Assembly (NCBI GenBank): GCA_033060915.1
Contig: CM065378.1
Span: 54,860,001 to 54,924,000, forward strand
Reading direction: 5' to 3'
Source of the DNA: Euryodendron excelsum
Lineage: Eukaryota; Streptophyta; Magnoliopsida; Ericales; Pentaphylacaceae
DNA length: 64,000 nt
Below the pieces are notes generated by a model. That model was not told the DNA's origin. It worked only from the letters and a program-made list of their open reading frames with translations, and did no database searches. Shown here in pieces: positions 42,860 through 55,699 of the stretch (position 1 is the first letter of the stretch; every line of letters starts with the position of its first letter). The translations under genes and the position numbers were made by a program.

Positions 42860-44859
42860 TCATTTTTATACTATTATAAATAGCAAAACATTATTGGCTC
42901 TTTAAATTAAAAATTTTTTAACTCTTTTTTTTCCTTAATTTCAATTTATAAAATATAAAAGAGTAAACAATCATTTAGTTCTTCCTATTTTGTCTTAGAT
43001 TCTAATGTCATTTCTGAACTTTGAATTCTTCTATTTTGGTTCTCTAATTTCTAAAATGAACTCAATGTGGTCCCTCATTTTAAAATAAGTTAAAAAAATT
43101 AAAAATTAATTACACTTGGACCCTCTCAACTATGACTTAGTTTTACTTTACCTATTAAACTATTTGTCGTTATATTTTACCCCTAAATTATGAGAATTAA
43201 GTTCGTATTAATGCGATTGACAAAAAAAAATAAATAAATTGAACAGTTGTAGTATTTATTGTTGGACACAATATAATTTTTTTTGTCCCTAATTAACAAA
43301 TGCGTAGTTTAAAAAATCTTCTTAATATTGTTGGGGGTAATAATTGCTTGAATCATTCTGGCCATTTTTTAAGCATTTTGAGATGATTTTTTTACTATTT
43401 CATAGCCATAAAGTTATTATTTATCTTTATTTTAGAAATTAGTATAAAACTTTGCCCAAACAAATTTCTAATTTTGAATTGTATTATGGTGAAAATGTAA
43501 TTATTTTTAGTTAAATAGGGGTAAACTAGTATTAAGTTACAGTTGAGAGAGTCAAAGTATAATTAATTTGTAATTTTTCTAATTTATTTTAAAATGAAGG
43601 ATCACATTAACTTTCTTTTAAAAGTTGGAAGACCAAAATAGAGGAATTCAAAATTTAGGGATGATATTAGAATTTGAGGCAAAGTTAGAGGGACTAAATA
43701 ATTGTTTACCTAATATAGAAAAACACATGAAGTTTAAACTTAGCAAACTTTATCTTTCATGTGTTATGTGTAGCAAGCGAATTGCTCACAATATTAATAT
43801 ATTTTTTAAATATTGTTTTATCTTGAGGTGTTATAACTTCATTAGATATTTATTATAATATCACTAAATTTGGACTTTTATGTTATACTAGTCTTAATCT
43901 CGACTATATCCATCTAATCTTCAATCCACTAAACTTTATTTTTCCCTAATCCAAATTTAGAAATTTAAATAGTTTTTCAATTTAATTATCCCCTTACTTA
44001 CCGACAAGAAATATAATATGAAGTTTAAATCTAACAAACTTTATTTAATATGCGTCATGTGTCGCAAGCTAATCGGTCACAATATTAATGTAAAACAAAT
44101 GAAATGAGATACATGTCAAGCACATATTTGGATGTTATATATAATTGTATGTAAATTGATAAGATAAAAATGTCAATAACTTATTTGAGTTTAATTGTTT
44201 AAATCAAGCTTATCAAGTTGTTGGACATTCTTCCTATAAATAAATATATGAGTTCCACGAGGTTCTCCAACTTTCAAAGAAAGAATTGTTTCAGCTCTAA
44301 ATTTGTCGAGTTTCATAATTTTATTACCAAATACGTTGGTTTTTTTCCCAGTTTCGTTCATTTCAATCACTCTTTAGATTTATATCCATATTATAAGTTT
44401 GAGTTTGATTTGGACGAATTATTTCAGTGGTATTTGATAGTGCTTCTTTATGTTTTATTTATTTTTTGTGTTTTACTCTATTGTGAGTGATAATAGTTAT
44501 TCCCTTTGTATGGATTTGATCTAAATGCAAGCCTACTATGAGGTCTCATCCATCATCTCTGTTACTTTCATGTTTTGCCTCATTATTAATGAGTGAAACT
44601 ATGACTAGTTTTTTTTGTTTATTATTTGTTAAGTCTTTATTGATATTTGTAAACTATATGCAATAGCCAGTGTGTTATAAACTTTGGGTATTAATTTTAA
44701 TCAACTAAACCGAATTTTCAGATCAATTGTATTTGTTATATTGTTTAGAAGACTAAAGTGGGAAGACAATATTAATAAAAATAAGTTTTAGGTGACAAGT
44801 GTTTATAATAATGTAGTTTTTTTTTAGAATTTTCGTGCATGGCACGGACTTACTACTAG
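42860..44859 (+). mobile_element. Non-autonomous Helitron, plus orientation
   Basis: The likely 5' end TCATTTTTATACTATTATAA resembles the common plant Helitron start TCTCTACTATTATAAAAG. The 3' end has a hairpin CGTGCATGGCACG (44834-44846) followed by CTAG (44856-44859) and T. No transposase coding. It contains the MULE-type MITE at 42961-43711. The 5' base could be off by a few. Confidence 0.6.
42961..43711. mobile_element. Long-inverted-repeat MITE (MULE-type), 751 bp
   Basis: The left about 220 bp (TAAACAATCATTTAGTTC...) match the reverse complement of the right about 220 bp (TAAACAATTATTTAGTCC...). Flanks AATATAAAA (42952-42960) and AATATAGAA (43712-43720) agree at 8 of 9, consistent with a 9-bp MULE duplication. 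The small frame at 43625-43858 is incidental. Confidence 0.72.
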
Positions 44860-45906
44860 TAGCTCTTAATTACAAAACTAACTGAACGTTCATTATGATA
44901 ACTCCTAATTATAAAAGTATCATCGTCACATTATTATAGTGGAGCTTTATGTACAGATTTATTGAAAAATAGCATTTTTTTAAAAAATTATTACTTAATA
45001 CTAGCTTGCCTATGGAAGTTGTATGTGTTTGAAAATTAATAGGGTGATTTAGGATGCCCGCATGTCCATTAAAAAATAATCAAATTAATTCTCAAGGTAA
45101 AAGAAGTAATAATGAAATAATCGTTATCCATTACTTTTCTAAGAAATAAATTTAGAATAGTGTGGGGCTTGAGGCAAAACAATAGTACCATGTAGTAACG
45201 TAAAATATATTTTTATAAGCAAATTATTCTAACAACTAATAATTATAAGGATACCTCTTGATATTTCTAAAATACGACTAACGCCTCTCATTAGGACTAT
45301 CTAATGGCATACGCTAATGAATTATGCTTTTTCTTTAACCTTTTTTCCTCTTATGTTTGAAATGAATATTGCTTCAGAAGCCAATATTTTGTAAAAAAAA
45401 ATGGAAACAACCTTGTAAATAATATCATTTTCAGTAGACTAGTTACAGCAACAACGTTTTTTTGCTTGCATTTTTGACATGCTAAAAGAAGGGGTGTAAT
45501 TAGATGACAGTTTCTCTACAATTTTTAAAAATCTCAAATAATGAGTGTAATTTATTCATTTTTTGGTTAAGAAAAAAAGTTTATCACTCACTAAACTAAG
45601 CGTTTTAAAAAACTGTCCTATCACATTGGCTAATACCAAGCTTATCATGAGATTGGCCAACACCACCGTAACTTATTTTTAATTATTCTAAGGGTTTAAA
45701 AAGTCCTAGTACGATATTTCCTTGTCTCATAGTATATTTTAAAACAAAATTAGTACTTTCTAGTTTCTATAAGAAATTTAGGCCTAGTTGGATAGTTTTT
45801 GAAATCTATTTTATATTCTCGAAATCTAGGGAAAAAAAAAAAAGAAGAAAAAACTAGTTCAACAAATTATTTTTCTGGAAATTATTATGAAAGCATCACA
45901 TCTTTA
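44860..45906. other. A+T-rich spacer
   Basis: No gene, RNA or element boundary that I can support. Confidence 0.5.
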
Positions 45907-45914
45907 GTGAGTAG

Positions 45915-45988
45915 CAATGTTTTGAAAACCGGACTGTTGAGCGAACCGGAAGAGAGGTCGGGTCACGGGTTACTAGTTCAACCGTCGG

Positions 45989-46056
<68 letters not shown>

Positions 46057-46302
46057 ATTTTATTTTTTTACACTAATTTTAATACTTAAAATTTAAAATT
46101 TTATCTTAAAAATTGAACCGGCCGGTTCAATTACCAAGTTTATTGACCGGGTCACGGTTTAACCGCGGATTTGATCGAGTTTAACTGGGTTTGACCGGGT
46201 TTTGATCAAAACGGATTTTAAGGGTTAACCGGACCGTTACCTAGACCGGTTCCTGATTTTTCCGGTTCAACTGGCTGGTCCGGTCCGATTTTCAAATTAA
46301 TG
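45915..46302. mobile_element. hAT-type MITE, 388 bp
   Basis: A perfect 8-bp duplication GTGAGTAG (45907-45914 and 46303-46310) flanks imperfect TIRs: CAATGTTTTGAAAACCGGAC on the left and, inverted, CATTAATTTGAAAATCGGAC on the right (16/20). The interior is full of GGTTCAACCGG/GACCCGG motifs. An 8-bp TSD with a CA start fits hAT. Non-coding. Confidence 0.85.
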
Positions 46303-46310
46303 GTGAGTAG

Positions 46311-47268
46311 GTTTAAATTATTTACAAGTTCTCAAAAACTATTTTCACAAGAAACAAAAATATTAAGAAAACAATGTTTTCAAACTTCCTATTATTTTAG
46401 TTTTACAAAACATGCAAGGTGAAAACAAAATAAAAAAAATTCTGAAACCAATACCAAATAAGCTTTTACATTCTTCCAATGACTCTCACAAAGATAATCA
46501 ATTGCTCTTATCCATGATGAGCTTAGTGACAAACTTATAGTTAGTTTTGCAAAATAACTATTTAAAGGGGGCATTTATAAATTTTTGAGGGGAGAAATTG
46601 ATATATATTTACAAAACATTATGTAAAAAAAATTTATTACGTTCTTTAAAATTTGAAGGGGCAACTGCCCAAACTAGCCTTACATAACTCGGCCACTGGA
46701 TATAATCCTACTTAGCTAAAACAATATGCATACTGGTTTAATGGGCTTTTGCAGCTAGCTAGAAGCCTGCATATCCAATGCTCTTGTGTGAATGAATAAT
46801 CGATGGCAAAGCAATTTAGTAGCGAGAGAGAGAATTAGTGTTATTAGTAGCGAGATTAGTGTTATTAGTGTTATTAGTAGCGAGAGAGAGAGAATTACAC
46901 TCCCAAAGCCATATGTCTCTCTCCCTCAAACCTCAACCACCATTGTAGCCAGATTAGGACACCACCACTCTTTCTCCCCATTTCCTCAATCAAGACCCGC
47001 CACTGCACAACTCCCTTATCCTCCCTCCCTCTTTTATCATTATGCTTAGCTAACGAAACCCCTCTCCAACCTCCAACACTGCCAGACACCTACACCAGAC
47101 CAGCCCACCACCCAATCTGTCTACACCTCAGCACACCATATCCACCACCCCAACCCCATCCTATCTCTAAAATAAGAATAAAAACCCATGTACTCTTTCT
47201 CCCTCTAAAATTTTACTTTATCTTAATTTACATCTCTAGCGCTAAGGAAGGAAGGATTGGAAAGAAAA

Positions 47269-47329
<61 letters not shown>

Positions 47330-47660
47330 AATGGCATATGGGAAATAGTGTGCTAGCCGGGAGAGGTGGATAAATTAAGTGGTTCAACAGTTATGGGTTT
47401 TTGTATTTTCGGTCATTGGTGTAAGCCTTGCTTGTCAAGCTAAGCAACAGAGTTACAATGCTTTCGGTTTCTATGAAATTGTTAAAAAAAAAAAATTAGA
47501 ATTTCTTATCGTGTTCCATTAATAGTAGATCAAATAGTAGAATTTCCACTCCTTTCCACCAAAATTGGTAGGTTTTAGCCGTTGTCGATTTACACCACCT
47601 CCAATTTGGTGATGTAAACAGGTGAGCGTATATGTGTGTATTTATTTATTAAAACTTAAC

Positions 47661-47694
<34 letters not shown>

Positions 47695-48063
47695 ATGTAT
47701 TTGTGAGGGACCGAAGAAAGTTGGTGGTGCGGTGGTGAATTATTATGTGTATGATGGTCAGTGATGATAGGCAGTGAACTATGATTGTATTTTAAAAGTG
47801 TAATTATTATACTTTAATTAGTTATTTTTATTTTTATTTTAAAATTATTTATGTAATTTTATTTTTATTTTGTTTATAACTTAATATGTTTGTTGTAAAC
47901 ATGAATTCTAGTTTAAAAAGAATAAATTCGGACCAAAAGCTGAAAAAGGCATTCGAACGGGTTTAGTGGCATTTGAACGTGCGTACGAATGGTAAAGAGG
48001 AGCATTTGAATGGTATCCCAGGCGTAAAAAACTATTGAGAACAGAAAACTCATTTGAATTTAG
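46311..48063. other. Spacer with GA and AT microsatellites
   Basis: A (GA)n run of about 27 units at 47271-47325 and a (TA)n run at 47664-47691. A small GTTATTAGTAGCGAGA minisatellite is at 46815-46890. No supported gene. Confidence 0.5.
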
Positions 48064-49797
48064 TGTTGGCCCAAAGATGCAAAGGGGGGTGAATTAAGTT
48101 TTTTAAAATTAATCGCACACAAATGTAATAAAAAACTAATTAATTAATAAAATAATAAATTAAAAATGTATCAACTAAGCAAGCATGCAATGTAATGCAA
48201 TGAAAGAAAAATAGAGTAAGAGCTGAACACCAGATTTACTGAAGTTCAGCCACAACTTGTAACCTATGTCCTCACCCCCAAGATCCCCTTGAAAGCCTTT
48301 CATTATGCAAAAACTCTTTTACACAGTAGGTGCAAATTGTCCAAGTGCTCAACTCACTTTTTACAAGAGTTCTTCCCTAACTCTCAAAGCTCCAAATGAT
48401 TTTGTCCAAGATTCACTCAAACTTACAAGTGTTTTTAACAAAAACACTCAAACTCTCAAGTATACGAACCCTCCCAATCAAATAAATGAAGATTATTCAA
48501 GGGCCAACTCTCTCAAAGAGTGAATGAATGAATTCAGGTAAGTAAATGTCACAATCTTCAGCAAAAAGGATGTTTTTCTGGTTTGATTAGGAATTTTAAC
48601 TCACAATCAATGTTATTGCACTTACATCCTTGGATTCTTATGTATAAATGTTGTGGAGATTTTGTATATATGGCCTTGAATTGATTATAGCTGTTGGTGG
48701 TGGTTGGAGGTGCATTTAATGTAAGATCACGCTGATAGGCCATTTGAAAAACTAGCTGTTATAGTTAATGAGTTAACTATTTTTTTGAAAGGGTCAACCT
48801 TTTTTACTCTGGCACCAGCATCCTCAATCGTCTGTCCAAATGTGTTGACTCTTCTGCTTGAAAGGGTCAACTCTTCTTGAGTTTTGGTAGACTTCACCAA
48901 GGCACTGTTTGAATGAGTCAGCTCCTGAAGAACAAGGAATCGACTCTTTTTAGACATTTGTTAAGACCTTGTATTCTGGACAAATGGGTCGACTCCTAAG
49001 TTTGAGGGGCCGACTCTTTTTACCAGAGTCCTCTTGTCCAACGCCACTATCTGAATGTGTTAACTCCTAGGAACCATAAGTCGACTTTTTTTAGCTTAGG
49101 TCCTTGACTTTTGTAGAACTTCTTCAATCTTTTTCAAAGTCTTCAAGCTCTTCATGGATCATCCAACTAAGGCTTCTTCGGCTTGAAATGACTTTTTCAA
49201 GGCATGTTAATCTCTAAGAACACCTTCAATCTCTTCGAGATGAAATCAATCCATTTTAATTACTTGTAGGGTTCTTCAATCAACATCCCTTCTTCTATTG
49301 ATCCAATACTTCACCAAAATCTTCAAAAGAGCTTCCAAGTCTTGTAATCTCTTCTCTTCAACTAATTTTTTATTCTTCTAAGACAACTCTGAGTTAGGCG
49401 TTAGTACTAACTGTTGATTTTCTTCTCATTGTTACCCACCTTCTTTTAATTATTGTTGACCTTCTTTTAATTGTTGTCGATATCCTTTTCTACTCTTGAT
49501 ATGCCACATTGTAGAAGATGTCAATTCTTCCAAAAGACCTACCAACCTTCTTCTCTTTGGTGCCGATATCCTTTTCAATGATGTCGATCCCTTTTTTAAG
49601 TCCAGATTTGCACGCGCCCTTCAACTTTTTCTTAACTAGCTTCTTAATACACAACTTCTTTAATATTTTATGCTATGACAAGCTTCAAGTTATGATCCTA
49701 TTGAGATTAAGACACTATATAATCAGCACACTAAGTAGGACCATTAGATAACTAACACATGTTTTGTAAATATCAAAATCAAGGCATGGAGTCAACA
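48064..49797 (-). repeat. Functional 3' LTR of the copia element (1734 bp)
   Basis: Minus-strand start TGTTGACTCCATGCC and end CTTTGGGCCAACA. Contains several GTCGACTC-type motifs between 48790 and 49100. Flanked on the left by TTTAG; the matching duplication would lie outside the window. Confidence 0.85.
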
Positions 49798-49815
49798 ATC
49801 TCTCCATTTTTGATG
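49798..49815 (-). other. Polypurine tract of the copia element
   Basis: Minus-strand AAAAATGGAGAGAT directly precedes the 3' LTR. Confidence 0.6.
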
Positions 49816-49964
49816 ATGAAAAAACTTTACTCAATATGAACAATAAGTTTGAAATCTAATGACTTTAGTAATGAGCAATAATTGAGAAAATCAGGGAATG
49901 AAAGCTTCATACCAGAAATTTGCTCCCCCTTTCTTTTGTGCTTTATGCCTCAAGGCATTTTCCA

Positions 49965-50140
49965 AGTTTAGAGCAAACATACAGGTTCAGAGTTAAATTA
50001 TTTTTCAGGTTTAGAGCAAAGGAATCAACAAATTCAAATATTCAGAGCACAAGTTCAAAGCAAACATACAGGTTCAGAGTAAAAATATTTTTTAGGTTTA
50101 GAGCAAAGGAATCAACAAATTCAAATATTCAAAGCATAAA
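49965..50140. repeat. 88-bp direct duplication
   Basis: GCAAACATACAGGTTCAGAG begins at 49972 and 50060, each followed by GGTTTAGAGCAAAGGAATC. Confidence 0.75.
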
Positions 50141-50833
50141 TGCCTTTACTCCTCATTTCTTATACAGTGTAGCACTGTTATGTCAAATTGCTTAACCACA
50201 AGATTTGCTCAACCACAATTGATGCCAGTCAAGCATCCCAACAAGACATATATTGCTTTATAAAGATTCTTTCTCCCTATATAAAAATTCTTCATTCATA
50301 TCATAATTTTTTCTCCCCCTTTTTGTATCAAACTTATCTTTTTCATATCAATACTGTTTCTCCTTTTTTATCAACTCATTAAAAAGAGTCAAATATAGAG
50401 AATTTAAAGACAGTTACAATAATAAAAAAAATCTTAAAATATGAATAAAACTATTGTTAGATGAGCAATCAAACCAATCATTTCATCAATCTCCTCATCA
50501 AAGCAACTAAAACATTTATAGTAATAGGCATCTATAGAGTTCAAAAACTAAAAGTATCCACAAAATATTACAAACATATTTATTTTAAAAGATGACACAT
50601 CATCCTATTCAAAAATATTGTTCAGAAAGTGTAAATGTAAATGTAAATGCAAATGCAAGAGTGCTCATTTGGCTTTGGATGATGGGGTTTGTGAGAGATC
50701 AACAGGTTCATCAGCAGTGGTAAGTGTTTGATCTTAAACCTAGAGTGGTTTGGCTAGAGGAATTTAATGATGCTGCAGGTGATAGCTGAGATTTATAAGG
50801 AGAGACGTTGACTCTTACAGTAGATTCATCCAT

Positions 50834-52157
50834 TTAATCAGTGCTAAAGTCCTTATCTGCAAACTTTGTTATAGGTTTGTACTCATTTTTAACCATTTTC
50901 TTGATATATTTCCCAATGTGCTCAGTTGAGAGAGCAATGACTTTGGAGATATCCTCTCTTAACTTGTTTCCCTCATTTACAAAAGCTTTACTAAGTTTCC
51001 TCACATTTTTTCTCAACAAAAAGTAGCCTTGTTGCACCATTATCCACTTTCTTGTCAATTTTTGTGGATATCTCCTCTTGGCACTTTTTCATCTCTTTCA
51101 TTATGTTCATCAACACTTCCATTTGCACAAAGCTACTAGTTGGCACAATGTCCATAAGAAAAAGTTCCCTTGGAGTTCTAAAGGTTTCACCTATTTTAAA
51201 TGACCTTCCCCTTAGTGTTGTACTACCACCACCACCACCTCTTTCTTTTTGTGGAGTCCATTTCTTGGTTTGGTTGTCAAAGAAATACCTCATTCTAGAT
51301 AAGGTCTTCTTATTATACTCATCTAAATTGGGATCAGGGGTTCTCTTCTTTTCATTTGACAAATCAACCTTGAAGTGTTGAAATATCTTGTCAAAAACAT
51401 CCCATAAAGTAAACTCACCTTTGTCCTTGTTGCCTTAATCATGTGGTTCAAAATAAAGTCAGCAAAATCAACCGTTGTCTCAGTCAAATATGCTCACATG
51501 AAAAACAATTCTTCCTCAGAGATGTATTCAAACTTCCCACCTTTAGGAATAAGAATGTGATATACAAAATGGTGGACAAGTCTCAATTCTAGTGGGAGTT
51601 CATTGGCAATGGGCTGGAGATTATCATCAGTGATCTTCTTTCTCATGAAAAGAGATAGGACTTTACGTCTATCAAAATTCTTTTGCCCTGTTTCTCCACC
51701 AACACTTATGCCCAAAATTTCACAAATTACTCCCTTAGTGAGTGTGATAAATATCCCTTTAACATAACTCAAAATATTTACTTCCTCAATTTCGCTTTTA
51801 ACATGAGCATTGTGCAACCAACTAAGGGTATACATATTCATTTAGTAATGTCATGGACTTCCATTCAAGTTTCTCTAGTTTAGATTCAAATGTGAACTTC
51901 TTTTTGACAAAGAATGCATAATCAATCCATCTACCATTCAAAATTACTCTAGAGGAAAAGTCTTGAGCATACTTATCTAGATTGGATTATTTTTCGAAGT
52001 AGATGTTGCCCTCAACAAAATCTTCTTATTCCTCCACAATTTGCTTTCGTTTTCTCTTCTTTGATGCCCTAAAAGACTCACCTTTGTCGTTCTTTTTCTT
52101 TTCTCCCTTAGATTTGGGAGTCGACTTCACTAGGGTTTTCTTTCCTTTCTTCGACAT
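50834..52157 (-). pseudogene. Extra (envelope-like) ORF of the SIRE-type element
   Basis: Starts at ATG 52157-52155 with a Lys-rich, very basic N-terminus (MSKKGKKTLVKS, KKRKRKQIVEE), then a stop near 52028. Downstream frames 51494-51841 (LPLELRLVHHFVYHILIPKG) and 50991-51362 (TLSRMRYFFDN, FVQMEVLMNIMKEMKK) resemble the 'putative plant transposon protein' type sequence found between pol and the 3' LTR in SIRE-like copia elements; it is often called envelope-like because of its position. No clear signal peptide or membrane segment is seen. Function unknown. Several stops and frame changes make it a relic. Confidence 0.6.
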
Positions 52158-52339
52158 TGCGGTTTTTGGAGCTATTAGATATTACAATGGTGGTTGAGAG
52201 CAGTTGGAGAATGATCAAAGTGATTTGAATCTTGGTTTTATAGTGGTTGGATGAGAGATTTTTGGTGGATTAGCAGTTTTGAGGCAACGGTTGATCAAGA
52301 GAAGGAAAGATTTGTCTAATTTGGGCAAAAAACAAGGGG

Positions 52340-52550
52340 TTTATACAAGCTCTGAGCAATCATGCAAATAGGTTGACTCCTATCTCCAAGCGGTTAACTC
52401 ATTTTTTGTTTAAAGGACTGTCTAAGTTTTCTATTAACATGGGTTAACTCTTTTAATAAGAGGGGTTGACTCCTTTCAATAGAAGTCATCAGGAGTCACT
52501 TCTAGAATACATAGGTTAACTCCTTGAAGGCATGGGTCGACTTTTTTTCT
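52340..52550. repeat. GTTAACTC/GTCGACTC motif cluster upstream of the extra ORF
   Basis: At least five copies of GGTTGACTCC, GGTTAACTC or GGTCGACTTTTT, the same motif class that repeats in the LTR at 48790-49100 and 57960-58290. It lies about 200-400 bp upstream (element sense) of the extra ORF's ATG. Confidence 0.6.
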
Positions 52551-52679
52551 CATGAAATGCAGAAGTGATTTTTTAAATGATATGAAATGCAGCAAATAGA
52601 CATATAATCCATTTCAAATGATTCAAATGCATAATCAAACATATATAACAAGATAATTATTTAAGATAATGGATTACTC

Positions 52680-54160
52680 ATCCCCAATTTTCTCCTAATC
52701 ATACAAAAATCTATCCTCACTTAGTGATTTTGTGAAGATATCAGCTAATTGATGGTTAGTGCTCACAAAATTAAGGATAATATCACCTTTTTGCACATGA
52801 TCTCGAACAAAATGATGTTTAATCTCAATGTGTTTTGTGTGAGAGTGTTGAACAGGATTTTTGGTCAAATTGACGGTATTTGTATTATCACATCTAATAA
52901 GGATGTGTTCAAAGATAAGTCTAAAGTCTTCTAGTTGATGTTTTATCTAAAGAACTTGAGCACAATAGCTTTTAACTACAATGTACTCAACCTCAGCAAT
53001 GGAGAGTGCTACTGAGTTTTGCTTTTTGCTAGATCATGAAACAAGCATATTACCAAGAAATTAACAAGAGCCACTAGTGCTCTTTCAATTAACCTTGCTA
53101 CCAGCACAATCAGTACCAGAGTAACCAATAAGACTTAATGAAGTGTTCTTAGGGTACCATAATCCCAGTTTAGATGTGTGCTTGAGATATTTAAAAATTC
53201 TCTTAATAGCAACAGCATGTGATTCCATAAGATTGGATTGAAATCTAGTACATAAACATACATACTAGCAGTTAAGTAGAGTAAATAGCCAATTGTACTT
53301 TTATAATACTTGGTATCCATATATATACATTTCTCATCTTTGTTAAGCTTTGTTGAAGTACTCATGAGAGTGCTCAATGACTTTACATCCTCCATACCAA
53401 ACTTCTTGAGTAAGTCTTTGATGTACTTAGCTTAGTTAATGAAAATTCCTTCTTTTAATTATTTGATTTGAACTCTGAGGAAGAAATTAAATTCTCCCAT
53501 CATACTAATCTCAAACTCACCTTGCATACACTTAGCAAATTTCTTGTAAAGTTTCTCATTAGTAGAGCCAAATATAATAGCATCTACATAAATTTGCACA
53601 ATAAGCATATTAAGGTCTCTAATCTTTATAAAAAGTATGGTATCTACCTTTCCTCTTGTGAAATCATTTTCAATCAAAAATTTGCTCAACCTGTCATATC
53701 AAGCCCTTGGAGCCTGTTTTAAACCATAAAGTACTTTTGTAAGTTTGAAAACATAATTTGAATATTTTAGATTTTTAAAACCAGGAGGTTGCTCCAAATA
53801 TACCTCTTCAAAAATAAATCCATTCAAAAATGCACTTTTTACATCCACTTGATAAAGTTTGAAATTTTTGAAATATAAAAAAGCAAGCAACATTCTAATA
53901 CCTTCTAATCAAGCTACAGGTGCATTGGTCTCATCAAAATCAATTCCTTCTTCTTGATTATAGGCTTGGGCTACAAGTCTGGCCTTGTTTCTTATTACAA
54001 TTTCAGATTCATCTATTTTGTTTTTAAAAACCCAATTGGTTCCAATAATTGGATGATCTTTAAGTATAGGAACAAGGTTCCAAATCTCATTCTTCTCAAA
54101 TTGGTTCAATTCTTCTTGCATGGCCAAAATCCAATACTCATCATTTCAGTATCTTGAAAA
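52680..54160 (-). pseudogene. Copia reverse transcriptase and RNase H, YVDA active site
   Basis: RT begins with AMQEELNQFEKNEIWNLVP and GTNWVFKNKIDE, then YQVDVKSAFLNGFIFEEVYL and VLYGLKQAPRA, then IVQIYVDAIIFGSTNEK. Copia RT has YVDD here; codon 53579-53581 encodes Ala, so catalysis is predicted lost. RNase H follows: YKSTIGYLLYLTAS, GYSGTDCAGSKVN, SSKKQNSVALSIAEVEYI and NPVQHSHTKHIEIKHHFV, ending near 52680. The Asp expected in the DADYAG motif is also changed (GTDCAG keeps one Asp). Stops near 53694, 53900 and 53400 divide the frame. Confidence 0.85.
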
Positions 54161-54318
54161 TATTTTGGTTCAATTTGAGACAGAAAAGTAAAATGATTAC
54201 ATATATTTCTAAGAGCTGATCTTATCTTTACCCCTTATGATGGATCACCTAGTATTTGCTCTGTTAGATGGTTGTAAACAAACTTCTATTCCTTTGGCAG
54301 CCCTTCATTCACATTTTG

Positions 54319-55197
54319 TTAGCTTGAAGGAATATCTTGCTCATCTCTCTCCTTTTGTGTGGCTTCACTTGTGTTTTGATTGATGTTAAGATTGTCTAAA
54401 TTTTTCTCCACATCATCTACATCATCACTCTCAACAACTAAGGTTCTTTTATTGAAAACTCTATAGGCATTGCTATGTGTGGAATAGCTAAGAAAGACAC
54501 CCTGGTCTGATTTTTGCATCAAACTTACCAAGGTTATCTTTATTATTATTTAACACAATACACTTGCTTTCAAAAGCTCTAAAGCATGAAACATTTGGCT
54601 TATTGTCTTTCCAATGCTCATATGGGGTTTTATTAAAAATATTTCTAAATAAAACTCTATTCAAAATATAGCAGGTTGTGTTAACGATTCCTGCCAAAAA
54701 ATATTTTGGCAAAGTATGGTTCTTCTCATTTCTTCCAAAGTCTTGTTTTTTCTTTCAACAACCTCATTTTGTTGAGGGGTTCTAGGTGCAAAAAAATTAT
54801 GTTCAAAACCATTTTTATCACAATGTATTTTAAAAGGTTTGTAATCAAACTCACTACCATGGTCAGTTCTAATTACTGTGATTATAAAACCTTTTTCATT
54901 TTGAACCTTTTTGGAAAACTTTGTGAAAAAGACAATTGTTTCATACTTGTGAATAAGAAAAAATGTCCAAGTGAATCTTGAGTAATCATCAACAATAACT
55001 AGAGCATATTGCTTATCACCTAGACTTAGAGTTCTAGTTGGTCCAAACAAATTCATATGCAATAATTGAAGTGGCCTAGTTGTAAAAATCATGTTCTTGA
55101 ATTTGAAAGAAACTCTTGTTTGATTCCTTAATTGACAAGCATCACAAATCTTGTCTTTTTTCAAATTTAATTTTGGGTCGTCCATGTACCAAATCAT
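54319..55197 (-). pseudogene. Copia integrase
   Basis: GAG-preintegrase and zinc-finger remnant (ICDACQLRNQTRVSFK) followed by the core LLHMNLFGPTRTLSLG, VIVDDYSRFTWTFFL (Asp), IRTDHGSEFD (Asp) and NEVVERKNKTLEEM (Glu). The DDE triad is present. After 54661 the frame shifts to NTTCYILNRVLFRNIFNKTP and YEHWKDNKPNVS, then to QGVFLSYSTHSNAYRVFNKR, the integrase C-terminal region. Confidence 0.85.
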
Positions 55198-55353
55198 TTT
55201 TTGAAATTTTTGAGAGAGTATTTATACTAATATGACCAAGTCTTTTATACCAAAACCAACTATCTTCACTGTTCATAGCTATAAAGCATTTTATTTTGCA
55301 AGAATAGAGATCATTTAGATAAAAAATATAGACATTACCTTACCTATGACCAT

Positions 55354-55660
55354 TCAATATGGTTTGTTATCATTGATGTTCACTAAATCACATTTTAAAG
55401 ATTTAAAGATAACTTTACAACCCTCGTCACACAATTGAGTAATGCTCAAAAGGTTATACTTAAGGCCTTTGACAAGTAAAACATTTTCAATGGAAGTTGA
55501 AAAATCCTTACTAATATTACCTATACCAATGATTTTGCATTTACTATTATCTCCAAAAAGTGACCAAGCCTCCATCTATTGGTGTAAGAGATGTGAATTG
55601 AGCTTCATCATTAGTCATGTATTTTGAGCATCCACTATCCAAATACCAATGATCTTTCTT
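55354..55660 (-). pseudogene. Copia aspartic protease
   Basis: WYLDSGCSKYMTND (catalytic Asp codon 55637-55639) leads into FTSLTPIDGGLVTF; after a one-base shift at about 55563 comes GDNSKCKIIGIGNIS and NVLLVKGLKYNLLSITQLCD. DSG and the LLS/TQLCD motifs are typical of copia protease. Confidence 0.8.
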
Positions 55661-55699
55661 GGATTTAGCTTGAAGACACACACCTACAAAATAAACAAC

